Positions 1 through 12,594 of a DNA stretch of 64,000 nucleotides are shown piece by piece. The stretch is from positions 43,236,848 through 43,300,847 of the forward strand of contig JAVMKO010000010.1 of the NCBI GenBank assembly GCA_032164245.1, read 5' to 3'. The notes beneath the pieces were generated by a model that saw only the letters and a program-made list of their open reading frames with translations, was not told the DNA's origin and searched no databases. Within the stretch, counting starts at the first letter, position 1. Every line of letters starts with the position of its first letter. Origin of the DNA: Sternotherus odoratus (Eukaryota; Chordata; Testudines; Kinosternidae). The position numbers were made by a program, and so were the translations under genes.

Positions 1-2208
1 ACTTTGCCATTTTCACTTTTGCCCCAGCGAGGTCATCCCAATGGCTGATGGCCAGAGGTCATGGCTGTCCCCTCACCCTGTGTCATAAGGATGTCCAAAG
101 CCATAGTGTTTGCTCAGTGTCCTGTCAGTTCCTGGTCGTCCATCATTTGTCTTTCTTCACTTCCATGGCCCAATGATCTGTAAGACAGAATGGAATTCAG
201 GAAATGAAACTGACGTGAAATCCATCATGGACAAACCTCAATCAAGGCAGGGCCCAAAAGGAGCACTGGGGATAGGGACTGGGGGGAAGGGAGTCTCCTC
301 ATTCAAACAACATCAGTAGCTTATTGCCGAGGTGCCATGGCAGCTCCGCAGTTAAGGCTGCTTTAAGATTTGTGCTTAAACCTCTTTGGGATGAATAACA
401 TAGTGCACCTTCCCCATATTCTGAATACCAAGTAAATGTTCAGGCAAGCCTGTTAATTATCGTGGGTTTTGAGTAACATAACATGGGCCCTTGGAGACAG
501 GACAAGTCTTCCACCTGTTGGTATGTTGGTTGTTTAGATAACATTGCGAGTTAAACAGGGGACACTTCTCTGTGGGTCTCTGATTAGTCCTGTGTGCCTC
601 AGAGCTGATCTGGGTTGTTGAAAATCATGGAGGCAACTATACAGTCTGTGGGTTTGGCAAGGCGAGAGAGGGCCAGGACTGAGAGTCGGGGGTAGGGGAG
701 GCTGAAAACTGCTCACGTCTCTGCACAGTGAGTGTGCAGTCGGAGCATAGGGAAAAGGCACCTCATTACTTAGCAAAGACACACCTTCTCCAGGGGCCAA
801 TGGTGCTAGTTTCAGGTGCCAGATGAACAGCCCTGGGCTGGCTGGAAAACCACAGCTCTTTTTCACCAAACATTTAGAGCTTTCAACATTTATTTCTGTT
901 TCAACCAAGACCTCCCAAAATGATTTGTGAAATGGGGGTGGCCTGCGGAGAGGGGGGGGGGGGAAGAGAGAGAGAGAAGAGGGAGAGATGCCACCCAGCA
1001 GCACAGCTCATAACCACTGGGCCGAAAAGTCAGGTCAGCTCTCCTCTTGGAGCTATTCCACATATATGAAATATTCATTGGGCCAAAGGGAGACCGACTT
1101 GGCAGCCTGGCGATCAGGGTCCATTGCCCGGGACACGGGAGACCCAGGTCCAAATCCCGGCTCTGAATCAGGTGAGCCTGGGTCACCACCTCCAGCTGTG
1201 ACTAACAGTTCCTTGGGCATTCTGTGAATGCAGGCAGCTCACTCGGTGTGAGGATCTCTCCCCACAACGTACATGGACGATGAACCTACTTCAGCCTTGG
1301 CTAACAGGCCTTTTAGCTCAGTCTGTGTTGCTCCTGCTCCTGGCAGATTGGTGCCATTGTCCGTTACACCACTTTATATTACATGGCTTGGCTTTCTTTG
1401 AACACCTGGAGCCAGACCTTGCATTGGTGGAACTGGCCAAAGCTCTATCATGCAACCTCTCATGCACACGCTTTCTAATTGTGCCCAGGCTAAAACAGAT
1501 GGCCTGGAATTTCTGTCTTGTGGGTTTTGGGGAGGGACATGGGGAAATGGGGTGAGGTGTTTGGGAGACTGCAGATTTAATAACTCCACATTTGTGCTTC
1601 CTAACTATTTGCCCAGCCTTTTCTCAAGAAGCTTAGCCTGGAACTCTTTGGGCAGGGGAGTTTTTGCAAGCCTTCAGGACCTTTGGAGAGGTCCCACATA
1701 CTTGGGAGCCAAACACACACACTGCCTGTGGGCCTGGGCTATGAAGAATCTGCACAGGAATCATCACAGCACAAGGTATTTCATACTGCTGATCTTGGAA
1801 AGTCTACATGGGAAGGGTAGAGGCTCCTCTGGGATGACACCCCAACCCATCTAACAATAGCACCAGGAAAACGAGGACAGCTATTAACCAGATGTGCAGT
1901 GCGGAGGCACGAACAGGAAAAGCAATGTGACCAATAGGCAGCACAGTGCCCACTTCAACCACTGACCACCGCAACACAGCCCCAACCCCTGCCTGGGGAG
2001 GAAAGTCCGCAAGCACCAGGCCAGCTGCTGATAAGCGCATGGTGACCCTCAATGCCTGTGACCCAGAATGCACTCATTATGAATGCATCATGCCTGGGAC
2101 AGCCCCCTTGTGCCAATGCCGCTGCTTTGCTGGCGGCATTGCAAGCAGTGTTCAGACATTAGGCCCGGACAGCACATCTTGTCCCACAGAGCGGGAAATA
2201 CACGTCAC
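1..2208. other. 3' flank and probable 3' UTR of DECR2
   Basis: No coding exon could be recognised here. The DECR2 stop codon is at 2209-2211 on the minus strand, so the part next to it is that gene's 3' UTR. Candidate minus-strand polyadenylation signals are ATTAAA (plus-strand tttaat at 1576-1581) and AATAAA (plus-strand tttatt at 889-894); the sequence does not decide between them. About 1100-1210 resembles a tRNA-type SINE head (gain of a 'gggagacccaggtccaaatc' B-box-like stretch). A short G run lies at about 951-963. Confidence 0.5.
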
Positions 2209-5200
2209 CTAGAGCTTAGCAGAGTGTGATGCAATACCCAACAGCACGGGGAAGTTGTTAGGGGAGGTCAGCCAGCTCCCCCCATCCACCACCAGTGTTG
2301 TGCCAGTCACATAGGATGCCAAGGGGCTCGCCAAGTACAGCACACTGTGGGCAATCTCTGTCTTATTCCCTGCCCTGTGGAGGGGCACTGTATGGAGGTA
2401 GCTGTCCACTTCTGCATGAGCGCCACCTATGGAGAGAACAAAACAAGCTGAGGCCCTCGGACACTCTATCCATTAGGAGGCTGTTCCTCTACCCAGGGCA
2501 AAAGGCTCCAAGTGGTTGGCTCTGTTTGGTTGCTACAAGAAGCCCAGATACTACTGTGATGGGAGCTACACTAAGAAACATACAGGAGGATCTGCCCATG
2601 GGTAAAGGGAGGAGAGTGAGGAAGGGAAGATCTAGGCTGAAGAGCAAGAAAGAGTTCTACCAAGGAGCTCTCTCAGCCTGTGGAGCGGCCTCCCCTGGAA
2701 GATGGTGGAAGTCCCTTGCTTAGGACACGACAGATACCTGAAGAATACAGATGAGGAAACAATCCTGAAGCAGAGAGGGTGGATTAGGTGAGCTTATCAC
2801 CTTTATGTTCTCTTAATTATCATAAAAATATATCCCATGTTTTCATAAACAAGACAGCAGGCTGAGGCAGCATAGGCAGTGCTAGATCATGCGGCTGCAG
2901 GGGGAGGGGAATAGTGGGGGAGGGGAATAGTGGGAGAGGGGCCTGGGGCTAGCCTTCCCAGCTGGGAGCTGAGGGGCCAGGCAGGATGGTCCCACGGGCC
3001 GTAGTTTACTCAGCTCTGCACTAGCTGCTTGCAGCAAGACACTGGTCAGGATATGGCAGAAGCAGTGTCCTGAGCTCTGGGGCTGGTGCACCATCTAAAC
3101 TCCCCCCTTACACACATATAGTTGCACTAATCAGAGAGCCCCAGCTCTCAGTTCTCTGGGAGCCCCTTACCAAGCCGCCGGTATCCCTCGGTGCCTGCAA
3201 TGGGACCTGGTGCCAGACTGTTGACACGGATGTTGTTGGGGCCCCACTCCACTGCCAGGTGTCTGGTCATTGCATCTGGGAGGAAGGACATTCAAAGCAG
3301 AATGAAAAACAGAGCAACAACAGTAAAGAGATTTCAGAGTGAACAGAGGGGGCCGCCGGTAGGAGAAAGAGGCACTGGTGTGGCCACGCAGGTGGTGTAG
3401 GTCTGAAAAGCAAAGGGGTGAAAGTGGTCGGGATTGACTAGCAGAGGGTCCTATGGGTCACGACTGAGGGGCTTCTGGAGGGGACGGTGTGTCCAGAGGG
3501 CTGGGGGATGTGGGGTGAGGCGGGAATAGCAGGGCTGCTGCAAGTCAGCACTTAGCACTACTGGCAGGGCCGGGGAGGGCAGATCAGGGGTACAATGGGT
3601 GCTGAGCATCTGAATGAAGCAGAGGAGTCAGAATGCACAGGACTGGGGAAGCAGCTGGCCTTCTGTAGATACCCCCTCCAAGGCATGTGCCTGCCTGCTA
3701 ACACAGGGCCTTTTATCGCTACCATCTGCCAGCTGGTTCCAGCAGCCACTCTGACAACGTGTGAGTTTGTGCATGTCCCCCACAGGCCATGTGACTAATG
3801 TTGTCTGGCATTAACAAGCCGGGGTGACTGGCAGCAGAGTGTGGTCTGCTGGACGGAGCCCGGCACAGGTCTAGGTTCTAAACATAACTCTGTCACCAGC
3901 TCAATGTGACCCTGGCAAGACAAGACACTTAGTGCCAGATCCAAAGCCCACTGAAATCTGTGAAAATGTTCCCACTGACTCCAATGGGCTTTGGATTGGC
4001 CCTTAGTGGTGAGTTTCTGTTAGGCACCGACCTGCGGAAAGCTCCATGGCAGGCGGTGGGGGGGGGGGGGAAAGAGGTTGGAGGGTGCACAGTCAAACCA
4101 GCTTTCATTAGTCTCCTTTGCTGGTTGTATCCCAGAATGCATCATCCTGTGTCATCACAATTTTTCTGCAATGTCACATCCTGGGAAGCAGCAAGCACAG
4201 AGATTGCACAAGGGGGAAATAACTGGTTAAACCACACTAGTGAGCCAGGCCGAGTACCCCTCTTAGCCTGGTCAGGGAGGGTGCTGCGGAGAACTGGGCT
4301 TGACTCAGCCTATCTGTAGCAAGGGGAGTACTAAGCAAGATCCCAGTATTGTTCTTCCAAGTCTCTCAGTCAGAAGCTCTAAAAGAACCAGTAAGTCAGC
4401 TGGGCTTTGGCAGCTTGAAAAGACACAGAAAGGAACCAAATGGATCAGGTGTGTTTACTGTACCTACAGCTGCCTTGGCCGTCCCAGCATGCACCTGGAG
4501 AGCCTGCCCTCTGTAGCTCAAGGTCGCTGTGATGTTAACTATAACCCCGCCATGGTCCTGGATAAACAAAGACAGGAAGTTAGGGAACAGAGCAGAGATT
4601 TCATCTGTTGGGGCAGTAGGACCTGGACTTGGGATAGAACAGAAAGATTGACCAGAAAAATACCCTGAAGGTGAAACTGATCTAGTGAGGAATGGGGGTT
4701 GTCTGCTCAACTCTTGTGGTTCTGCCATCTCTGCCTGGCTCTCTGAACATCTCCCTGCTTGGGATCCACATAGGATGGCTCTCCTTCCGGGCTGTGCTGG
4801 AACATTCCAACATAATCTGCAGCCTGCTTCTAGAAAGGTGTAAGCACCCAGAGGAGGCAGGAGAGGGCAGAAGTTTAGAGGCCTCAAGAAAAAGTGAAGG
4901 AGTTGGAAGGATTTGGGATGGGAAAGGGAATCAGTGCTTCACTGGCTCACGTCGCCCATCTACTTCTAAAGTCAAGGTCACCCTCTCCCCAGCATTACAC
5001 ATAACCCAAATTTTGCTGGCAGCCACTTTCTAGAGGCCGCCCAAACTACATTCCTTGTCACAGGTTCTGCTGCTGGTATCACTTCTGTGAAGACGGAAGG
5101 CACAGGAAAGACATGAGGAGACAGAGGGGGCTTCCAGTGAGACAGGATTAATCAGCATGATCCACGGGTCTGAGCACACCAGCAACCTAACCACTGTCAA

Positions 5201-8200
5201 GTGTTTTGTATGCAGCAGGGCAAAGGAGAGCTCTAAGGAGGGGTTTGGTGGAGGAGGCGGTGGTGGCTTTGGGGGTGTTTAAGGGGAGATCCTCCCAAGC
5301 AGGAGGGGCAACCTGGCAGAAAGCACAAAGTGAGCGATGGAGGTTGCTATCGTGGGTCTGCTGCAGGCTGGAATCAGCCTTTCAATACTGGATGAGAGAT
5401 GACAGGTGGGGCGGGGCTGGACTGAGCAGGGCCTTGGAAGTGAAAGGCAAATGCTTATGTTTACTACGCTAAAGAAGGAGCTGGGGAGAGATGGGAAGAG
5501 AGGGGATGATGTGGTCAGAACAACGGGCGAGGAAAAGGATCTTTGCAGTTGCTTTCTGAAAGGGTGGATACAAGCACGTGCTCATTTTGTTTTGTCCAAA
5601 GGAACCAGGATTGGACTTCACAAGACTATCCCAAGCTAACCGTTTCTCTCTCCCCCTGCCCTCCAGCCCCCAATCTAAATGCCTGGCAAACGGGGGTTCC
5701 CCTATAAAAGTCTCTCTGAAGTTGAAAGGAAAGGGACTAAGGAACAGTGTTACAATTAATACTTTACATTTCAAATGCTTTCACTGTTCTCTGTTCTTTA
5801 ATAAAAGGTTAGAGAGATTTTTTCAGTGGTGATTGGTACAAAGGGAGTCAGTGGTAATAAGAGGTCCTTGAACCCCAACCACACTTAACTGTTTAACACC
5901 GTAAGAGAGAGCAAGGATTTTATTAACAGCTTATCCATGGTAGGACTCGAGACAGGCCCCCTTATTAACACAACAGACTCTCCCACAGCCCGTCCCCTGG
6001 TGTAGGATGAACTTACCCGTAAGCATTTCTCATAGAGCACTTTGGAGACATTGAAGGTGCCGAGGGTGTCAATGTCGATCACTGTCTTATAGGCATTGAA
6101 GGACAAAGCGCTGGCCGGGCACAGGAAGTTACCTGCAGCATCTGGAGAGGGAGAGCATCCAGGGCAGGGGTGGGCAAACTTTTTGGCCTGAGGGCCACAT
6201 CAGGCTTCAAAATTGTATGGAGGACCAGGTAGGGAAGGCTGTGCCTCATGAAACAGCCTGGCCCCACCCCCATCTGACTCCCTCCCACTTCCTGCCCGAC
6301 TGTCCTCCTTAGAACTCCCAACCCATCCAACTCCCTGCTGCTCCTTGTCCCGACTACTCTCTCCAGAGACCCCTGCCCCTAATCACTCCCACCAAGACTC
6401 CACCCCATCTAAGCCCCCCTGCTCCTTGTCCCCTGACCTCCCCCTCCAGAGACCCTGCGCACTATCCAACACCCGTTCCCTGTCTGCCCCCCGAGACCCT
6501 CTGGCCCTTATCCAGCCCCCAACCTCCCTACCACACCACTCAGAACAGCATGTCCAACCCAGAGCCAGACACGCTATCCCGCTCTCCTGCCAGAACGTGC
6601 AGCCCCAGCCCACAGAGCACTGCTCATATGGCACGCTGAGGCTGCCCGGGGAGAGTGGGGGGAACAGCGGGGAAGGAGCTAGCCTCCCCAGCTGGGAGCT
6701 TGCGGGGTTGGACAGAATTAGCCTGTAGGCTGGATGTGGCCTGCAAGCCATAGTTTGCCCTCCCCTGATCCAGGGGTAGTCAGTGAGGAGCGGGGGAGTG
6801 AGACTGCTATGAGCTATTACCAGATGGGTATAGGATGCTGCTTCCTCCCTTCCTCTACAGCAGGGAAGGGTGTGTGTGTGTGTGCATGTGTACAATCCTC
6901 CTAACTGCTCACTATATAGAAAACACACATCTGCCTCGAGGCTACCCACCCAGAGCCACACTGACACAGGCTGCGCAGTGCAACTTCTAATGGCTTCTGG
7001 CTCCTCAGTTTGGGTGGGGCACTGTAACTTGCCTTAGCTGCCCCCACTTTAGCTAGTGAAGGACATTTTTAAGCGTGCCCCTCAGGTCTCTGCTAGGCTA
7101 TTCAGGAAAGTCCCAAAATCTTACAGCACCTGCTTTGGAGTCTCTAGCTCGCTGGGGCAGCAGAGCAGAGCAGACAGCTGCATACAGACCTTTCAGGCAG
7201 GGATGCACTTTTACATTCAGTAGCTGAGCATGTCCCAGAACTGGGTGAAAGGCTCATTGTTCAGGGAGAAGCAGTTCCTCATGTGCCCCCTAGCACCACA
7301 CCCCGGGCTCTTGAGGAAGAATGCTACTGGCACATTGATTTCAGCCAACCCTTTGGTACCCAATTTTCAGATCAACCAAGCAGGGGCTGCTTAAATTGCT
7401 TCTTAAGTGGGTGATACAGAACGGGGTAGAGTCAAATACAGATGAGTGGGGAATGAGGCTTTCTTGCTTCATTTTCTGGCAGGCAGTTGTCAGTCTGCTA
7501 CCTCCATTGGACCGGTATTCCTAGCCTCTGTCACATGGCACTGCAGGCTCCCACAGGGCAGGGAGAGCACAGGAAGTTTCGCCCAGAACAGAGCCACATT
7601 CCTCCTAGTCCAGCACCCCGTTTCCAGCGTGACCAGCATTCGGACGATGGTACCCGTGACAGCAATGCACCCAGACCTTAACAGAACACTGCCTCCATGG
7701 AGGGGCAAATTTCTTCCCGACCCTCAGTTGGAGATGAGTTTGGTCCCTGAAACACATGAGTTCGTAAAATCCTGGCACTTTCCCCGCTTCGCAGGCAACT
7801 CACTGTTAACAAGGATGTCAATTTGTTCAAACTCTTTCACAGCCTCATCCACCGCTGCCAGGATGGTTTGGGGCTGCCGGACGTCTAGAGAAAGAGGCAG
7901 GCATCGCTGACCAGTGGCAGCCTCCAGCTTCTTGGCAGCCTGCAAAAAAGAGAGAAAGATTTTGTTTCAGGGATCCCAGTCCTACCTCCTGCTGTATGCC
8001 TCTTGTCAGGGTGACAGAACAAGGAGTGATGGCCTCAATTTGAAGTGGGGGAGGTTTAGCTTGGATATTAGGAAAAACTTTTTCACTAGGTGGGTGGTGA
8101 AGCACTGGAATGGGTTACCTAGGGTGGTGGTGGAATCGCCTTCCTTAGAGGTTTTTAAGGTCAGGCTTGACAAAGCCCTGGCTGGGATGATTTAGTTGGG

Positions 8201-10992
8201 GTTGGTCCTGCTTTGAGGAGGGGGTTGGACTAGCTGACCTCCTGATGTCCCTTCCATCCCTGATATTATATCATTTTTACAGCGCTGAAACTGTGCAGTT
8301 TCTGTGCACAAAGTGGCTTGGCAGCGTGTACACCTAAGGAGTTACAGCACAGAAGACTGAAGACTGCTTTACTACGCACAAACTTAAGAGTGTAGACGAG
8401 GCCTTTTTCTTTCTCTACTTTCTAGAAAGTCATTCTTTTTACCTCCCTTTTAATCATGCACAAAACAACATGTAGTGACTAGAAAAACCCTGCTAGGTCC
8501 CAGGTAGTCCATCCTCTGGAGCCAATACAGGATTAGACCCCACACTGAACTGGGTCCCATTTCCAGCTCTGTTTAACTGGGCAACCCTGGGCAAGTCACT
8601 TCCTTTCCATGCCTCAGTTTCTTCATCTGTAAAAAGGGGATTATGATACTGGAAAACACTCTCTTTTGTAAAGCACTTTGAGCTCTATGGATGAAAATCA
8701 CTAAATAAGAGCTGTCTGGTGTTATTACAATTGATTTTACCAGTGCTCTATCCAGTCATGCTTTAAATAACTCAAGCACTGAAACTTCCACCACTACCCT
8801 TGGAAGACTAATCCAAAATGCAACAGATCTCACCAAAAGAAGTTCTTAGCTCCGCCTTATCCTAATACTCCTTGTCATACCCCCTCAGATCACTGGTTAT
8901 CTCAGATATTGAGGTGCCTGGAGCAGACCATACTCCCCAAGGTGCGCATGGAGAGGAATGAGGGTGGAGTTCATTAGGTGTTTAGTACCACCATGCCTTA
9001 CCACCCCTATCGTATTCTGGTTTCTTTGGAAATATGCAAAAATGGTCTTAGATCTCCCAGCTTCTGTCCCACCAGATTCCCATCTACTCACCTCAGCGAC
9101 TCTCTGCAAGTTCCTGCTGGCAATGATCGTACGGCAGCCATGCCTGCAAAGAAACCCCAATGGGGACACTGAATGCCACGTAGGGCTCGCACCCAGCTCA
9201 TCTACCTCAAAATCTTTACAGAGATTAATTGTCACACCCACAGTGGCTTAGTAAACCTGAAATTGAGCTCCGCCACAGGAATGCCTAGGAATTTCTCACC
9301 ACAGTGCTTTCAAGGGAGGAGAGAGGTTGAGCTCACTTCTCTTTTCTGTAGTGTTTGAGAACAGGTTAGGCTTTTCCAAAGGACGAATTCAGGAATCAGA
9401 CAAAAGCTATACTGAGGGAAATACTTGTTTTCTCTGGACTGGTTCAGCTAAACAATGAATGGAGGAAGCTGGGGAATATGAAGGTAGAGGAAGCAGATGG
9501 GGTGGGCTGGGAACAAAACTGTCATGGAAGATCAGAGATCCATACCTCATGAAAATCTCCGCTACACGGAATCCAATCCCAGAGCCGCCTCCAGTGATGA
9601 ATGCAACTTTGCCCCTGTTGGCAGAGGAAGTAAAGCCATTCAAAGCCAAACTCTCACACATGGAATTCATCTAGATGTTTCCCTGCCTTAGTCATGGAGG
9701 GCAACAATTCTGATCAAAGCCAAAGACACAGCGATGACAGGAAGTGCATGCACAGCAATCTCATGGACGCAACAAGTACCCTATTCTCTTTCCCCCCTCC
9801 CCCCCCCCAGAGTTACACAGTGGGCTGCTGGAACAGGGGCTGCTTTAGGAAGCAGATCAGATACTAGCATTCACCATGTTAAATTATAGCATGCTCAGGA
9901 TACTTAGTCCCAGACTCCAAATGTAGGGGTCAGTTTAGAGAGACTCCTGAGACTCTACTGTCCATCTGCTATAGCAATCTGTCTGCAGAAACCCTTCCAT
10001 AGAGGGGACATTTCTCAAACACCTTCACTGACAACACAATACTTTAAAATCTATAAATGGAGTGGTTAATCCAAATTCAAGAGGTTGAACAACATTAGGA
10101 ATCTGAATATGCTATATGTGTGGCATATCCTGGAAGCATAAATTTAGATCATAATATCTTGCAGCAGAAACCTGTTGACAGAGCCATCCCTTGGGTAGGG
10201 CAAATCGGGGCAACTGCTCTGGGCCCTGTGCTTTCGAGGGGAGGAACCACACAGACTGGTGTGACTGGCCATTGTAGTTTGTCCCAGAAGAGACGAATCC
10301 ATCACTTCTGCCTCTGGCCCCATACCCCCCTAGGAATGGCCCTGCCTGTATGTAGAGTATAAACTACCCTATTTATATAGGGCAAAAACATGGCCTAATG
10401 GACAGAGCACCGGATGGGACTCAGGAGACCTGGATTCTATCCTGACTTTGCCACTAGTCAGCTGAGTCACTTTACTCTACTGTACCTCAGTTTCCCCATC
10501 AGTAAAATGGAGATAATGACATTGACCACCTTTGTAAAGAGCTTTGAGATCTATTAATGAATAGCACTATATATTAATTTATCATCACATGTGAAGGACC
10601 ACACATACACATGTGCTATACAAATAAAGAGGATCATGTTGACAATGGCCAGAAGCACAATACTGGATCTGATGGACCCCTGCCCAGCAGTGATCTAACA
10701 AATCCCACATTCCTAAATAATAAGACAATTCCTCCGAGGGCCCCCCAGAAAACACTCCTCCCCCCACTTTTCAGGCTGAAAGGCTGAGGCAGGGTGGTTA
10801 TGGTACAGGGGACAGGAGCAAAGTGCAGATAACCATTGGCTGGCACAGGTCATGGGCCAGAGAACAGCTAGGCCGTTTGGGGCCCTGCACTCACGTGAGG
10901 ATGTCCGGGCTGAAGAGGTAGGAATAGTCCTGGAGACAGTCATCTGTCTCAACGTCCGGCGGCGGCTGGCAAGCGGAGCCGGGCTGGGCCAT
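2209..10992 (-). CDS. DECR2: DECR2, peroxisomal 2,4-dienoyl-CoA reductase, complete (8 coding exons)
   Basis: The enzyme uses NADPH to reduce 2,4-dienoyl-CoA esters during peroxisomal beta-oxidation of unsaturated fatty acids. Coding exons, minus strand: 10992-10895, 9614-9546, 9143-9092, 7939-7804, 6141-6017, 4557-4464, 3275-3171, 2426-2209. All introns are GT/AG. Lengths 98, 69, 52, 136, 125, 94, 105 and 218 total 897 nt, giving 298 residues plus TAG; the human protein is about 292. It is a short-chain dehydrogenase/reductase: TGGGSGIG at residues 40-47 is the cofactor loop, NAAG at 119-122 the second SDR motif. In HAGTAK (183-188) Lys188 is kept but the usual catalytic Tyr four residues earlier is Ala184, as in the human enzyme. 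The C-terminus SAKL is a type 1 peroxisomal targeting signal. The start MAQP matches the family start and lies in a CpG island. A hAT element sits 23 nt upstream of exon 5. No breaks seen. Confidence 0.97.
3840..3930 (+). repeat. MIR-type SINE fragment
   Basis: Has the layout 'sum of features' of an old MIR: a tRNA-like head, then 'ctctgtcaccagctcaatgtgaccctgg'-style core text shortened here. It lies in a DECR2 intron and is diverged. Call by resemblance only. Confidence 0.4.
6165..6767. mobile_element. Nonautonomous hAT transposon in DECR2 intron 4
   Basis: The left end reads CAGGGGTGGGCAAACTTT and the right end is its imperfect inverse (catagtttgccctcccctg). Both ends are flanked by the same 8-bp duplication, ATCCAGGG, at 6157-6164 and 6768-6775. 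Eight-bp duplications and CAG-G termini are typical of hAT. The interior is CT-rich and encodes no transposase. The element ends only 23 nt upstream of the first base of DECR2 exon 5 (6141). Confidence 0.92.
6869..6887. repeat. Short (TG)n microsatellite
   Basis: A run of alternating t and g just downstream of the hAT element in a DECR2 intron. Confidence 0.8.
8008..8274 (+). mobile_element. CR1 LINE 3' end
   Basis: The segment contains the conserved 3' portion of amniote CR1, including 'ggatattaggaaaaacttt', 'ccttccttagaggtttttaa' and 'ggttggactagctgacctcc', and ends near the terminal octamer region. It is 5'-truncated, as most CR1 copies are, and lies in DECR2 intron 3. Confidence 0.9.
8540..8740 (+). 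repeat. MIR-type SINE
   Basis: Typical MIR core text: 'gggcaagtcacttcc', 'tgcctcagtttcttcatctg' and 'aaagcactttgagctctatgg' in order. Old and diverged, in a DECR2 intron. Confidence 0.8.
10388..10585 (+). repeat. MIR-type SINE, nearly full length
   Basis: Starts with a tRNA-like head ('ggcctaatggacagagcac', 'caggagacctggattc'), followed by the core ('tcagctgagtcactttac', 'cctcagtttccccatcag') and the tail ('gtaaagagctttgagatc'). It lies in DECR2 intron 1. It is not a functional tRNA gene. Confidence 0.85.
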
Positions 10993-11640
10993 GGCTTCCC
11001 TGCACTGCAACGGAGCGAGACGGGGTCAGACACAAGCCCCGAGCTCGACGGCGGCAGCCCCCAGGGGCGCGCCCCGAGCCAGTGCTGCCCGCCTGCGTGT
11101 CCAACCCGCTCTCCCGTGCGCCGCTCCGACCCGGGCCCGGCCCATGCCACCTGCCCCAGCCCGCTAGCGCCCGCCAGCCTCGGGCACCGGCTACCCCCAC
11201 CGGGTACAGCCCCTCCGCAGACACGCACGGTGAGGGGCTCTCGTGGGGGCTGGGCAGCCGCACGACGCACCCGCACGCGGGGGGGGGGGGGTGTCTCTGG
11301 GGCGCGCACCCCCAGCGAAAGGCTCCCTGGCCTGGGGCGCTCCGCTCGGGACCCACCTCGCTCGACCCTTGAGCGGCTCAGCTGGAGCTAGGTTTCTCTC
11401 TCACCTCCAGTGCATCGCGCCTGCGCACCGGCGAGCTCCGCGCGGGGCACGCCGGGATTTGTAGTCCCTACAGGGCATTCCGGGGCTCGTTTTCCCGCTC
11501 GGGCCCCGTGGGGGTTTCTCGAGGCGCATGCGCGCTGCTCCCCTTGCTGGGGGGCGATGGCGGCTGTGCTGTCTGAGGGGGAAGCTCTCTGCCGCGAGCC
11601 GTGCGGGGAAGCGGGGGAGCGGGGGGAAGCTCACTAGGCA
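10860..11640 (-). promoter_or_regulatory. DECR2 promoter / CpG island
   Basis: A GC- and CpG-rich block covers DECR2 exon 1 (start codon at 10992) and the 600 bp upstream. Two motifs common in housekeeping promoters are visible: a ZNF143-type site (minus strand GGGACTACAAATCCCGG, 11451-11467) and an NRF1-type palindrome gcgcatgcgc (11524-11533). Such islands are often bidirectional, but I could not recognise a divergent gene on the plus strand. The exact transcription start is not determined. Confidence 0.75.
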
Positions 11641-12337
11641 ACAGGCCTCCCCCTCTCCTGTTCTATGGATTTAGTGGACCTGGCCAGCTGGAGATGAGTT
11701 GGTCCCTTGGGTCTTCCCCGTCCCCCCATCAGTCCCACACAAGAACCTCTACGAGCTGACTGGAGGAAGTCATGCAGAAACGAGATTGAGAAAATAAATC
11801 CCCCGCCTGCCAGAGTCTGATTTAAGGTTCGCAGCTGTCATTCAAATAGCCCTTTGCTTTGTTTCTAGTGGGGACATCCACAGTGCTGATCTTCACGTGG
11901 TCCCCGTCTCCTCATGTGTAGAGGTCATGGGATGTAACCCTCAACAATGGTTTTCTTTTTCCCCTTACTTTTGCTTGTGCTGATTTGTGATCCAGAGAGG
12001 GGCCCAGATCTAAACAATCCCAGCCTTTGGGGGAAGTAATTTCACCTTCACAACTGCTCCTCTGGCAGTGGTCAGATGAGAACCTCAGATCCAAACATCT
12101 TAAAATGTAGGGAAGATTTGGACCTGGATTTGGATGTTTCTACTCCAGTTTAAATCAAACATTTATTTTAATACATCCTCCTTCTCTTTTCATCTGTCCC
12201 CTCTGCTCTTCCCTCCAGGTTACATGCTAATTCTAAAAGGAATCCACACAGTGCTTGAATAAATTACCATTTGAGTGGTTTAAGCATTTTCAACTAGTTC
12301 CATTTGCTGTAGGAAGCATCTAACTGCACTAAACTGA

Positions 12338-12515
12338 ACTTTCAGTGTTGAGAATTTTGAAATAATCTGCATGTTTGCCATTGGAATTACATAGTCGGTA
12401 TTGCTCTAGAGCTGTTCCATTCTGAGCTTTCATTGTTGAGAATGTTGAAATAATCTACATGTTTGCCATTGAAATTGCATAGTCATTATTGCTTCAGAGC
12501 TGTTCCATTTCAACC
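12338..12515. repeat. Two-copy tandem duplication, about 89 bp unit
   Basis: The first copy (about 12338-12426) and second copy (about 12427-12515) share 'ataatct.catgtttgcca', 'attgctctagagctgttcc' (second copy: attgcttcagagctgttcc) and surrounding text with scattered substitutions. An old local duplication of unknown meaning. Confidence 0.85.
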
Positions 12516-12560
12516 TTTGTCACTTTTACTGTCTTATTAACCTTAGCTACTGAGCTGTAA

Positions 12561-12594
12561 AGTTTAAAAAACACTATAAAGTGTTTTTTAAACT
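12561..12594. repeat. Perfect 15-bp inverted repeat (hairpin)
   Basis: The left arm agtttaaaaaacact (12561-12575) and its exact reverse complement (12580-12594) are separated by ataa. The right arm runs into MIR-like text (tgaggcactgggaag...) that continues to about 12660 on the minus strand. Confidence 0.9.

Noticed and set aside
11557..11637. Short plus-strand open frame starting MAAVLSEGEAL in the CpG island, candidate first exon of a divergent gene
   Set aside because: It ends in a stop within the island with no good splice donor in frame and no recognisable product.
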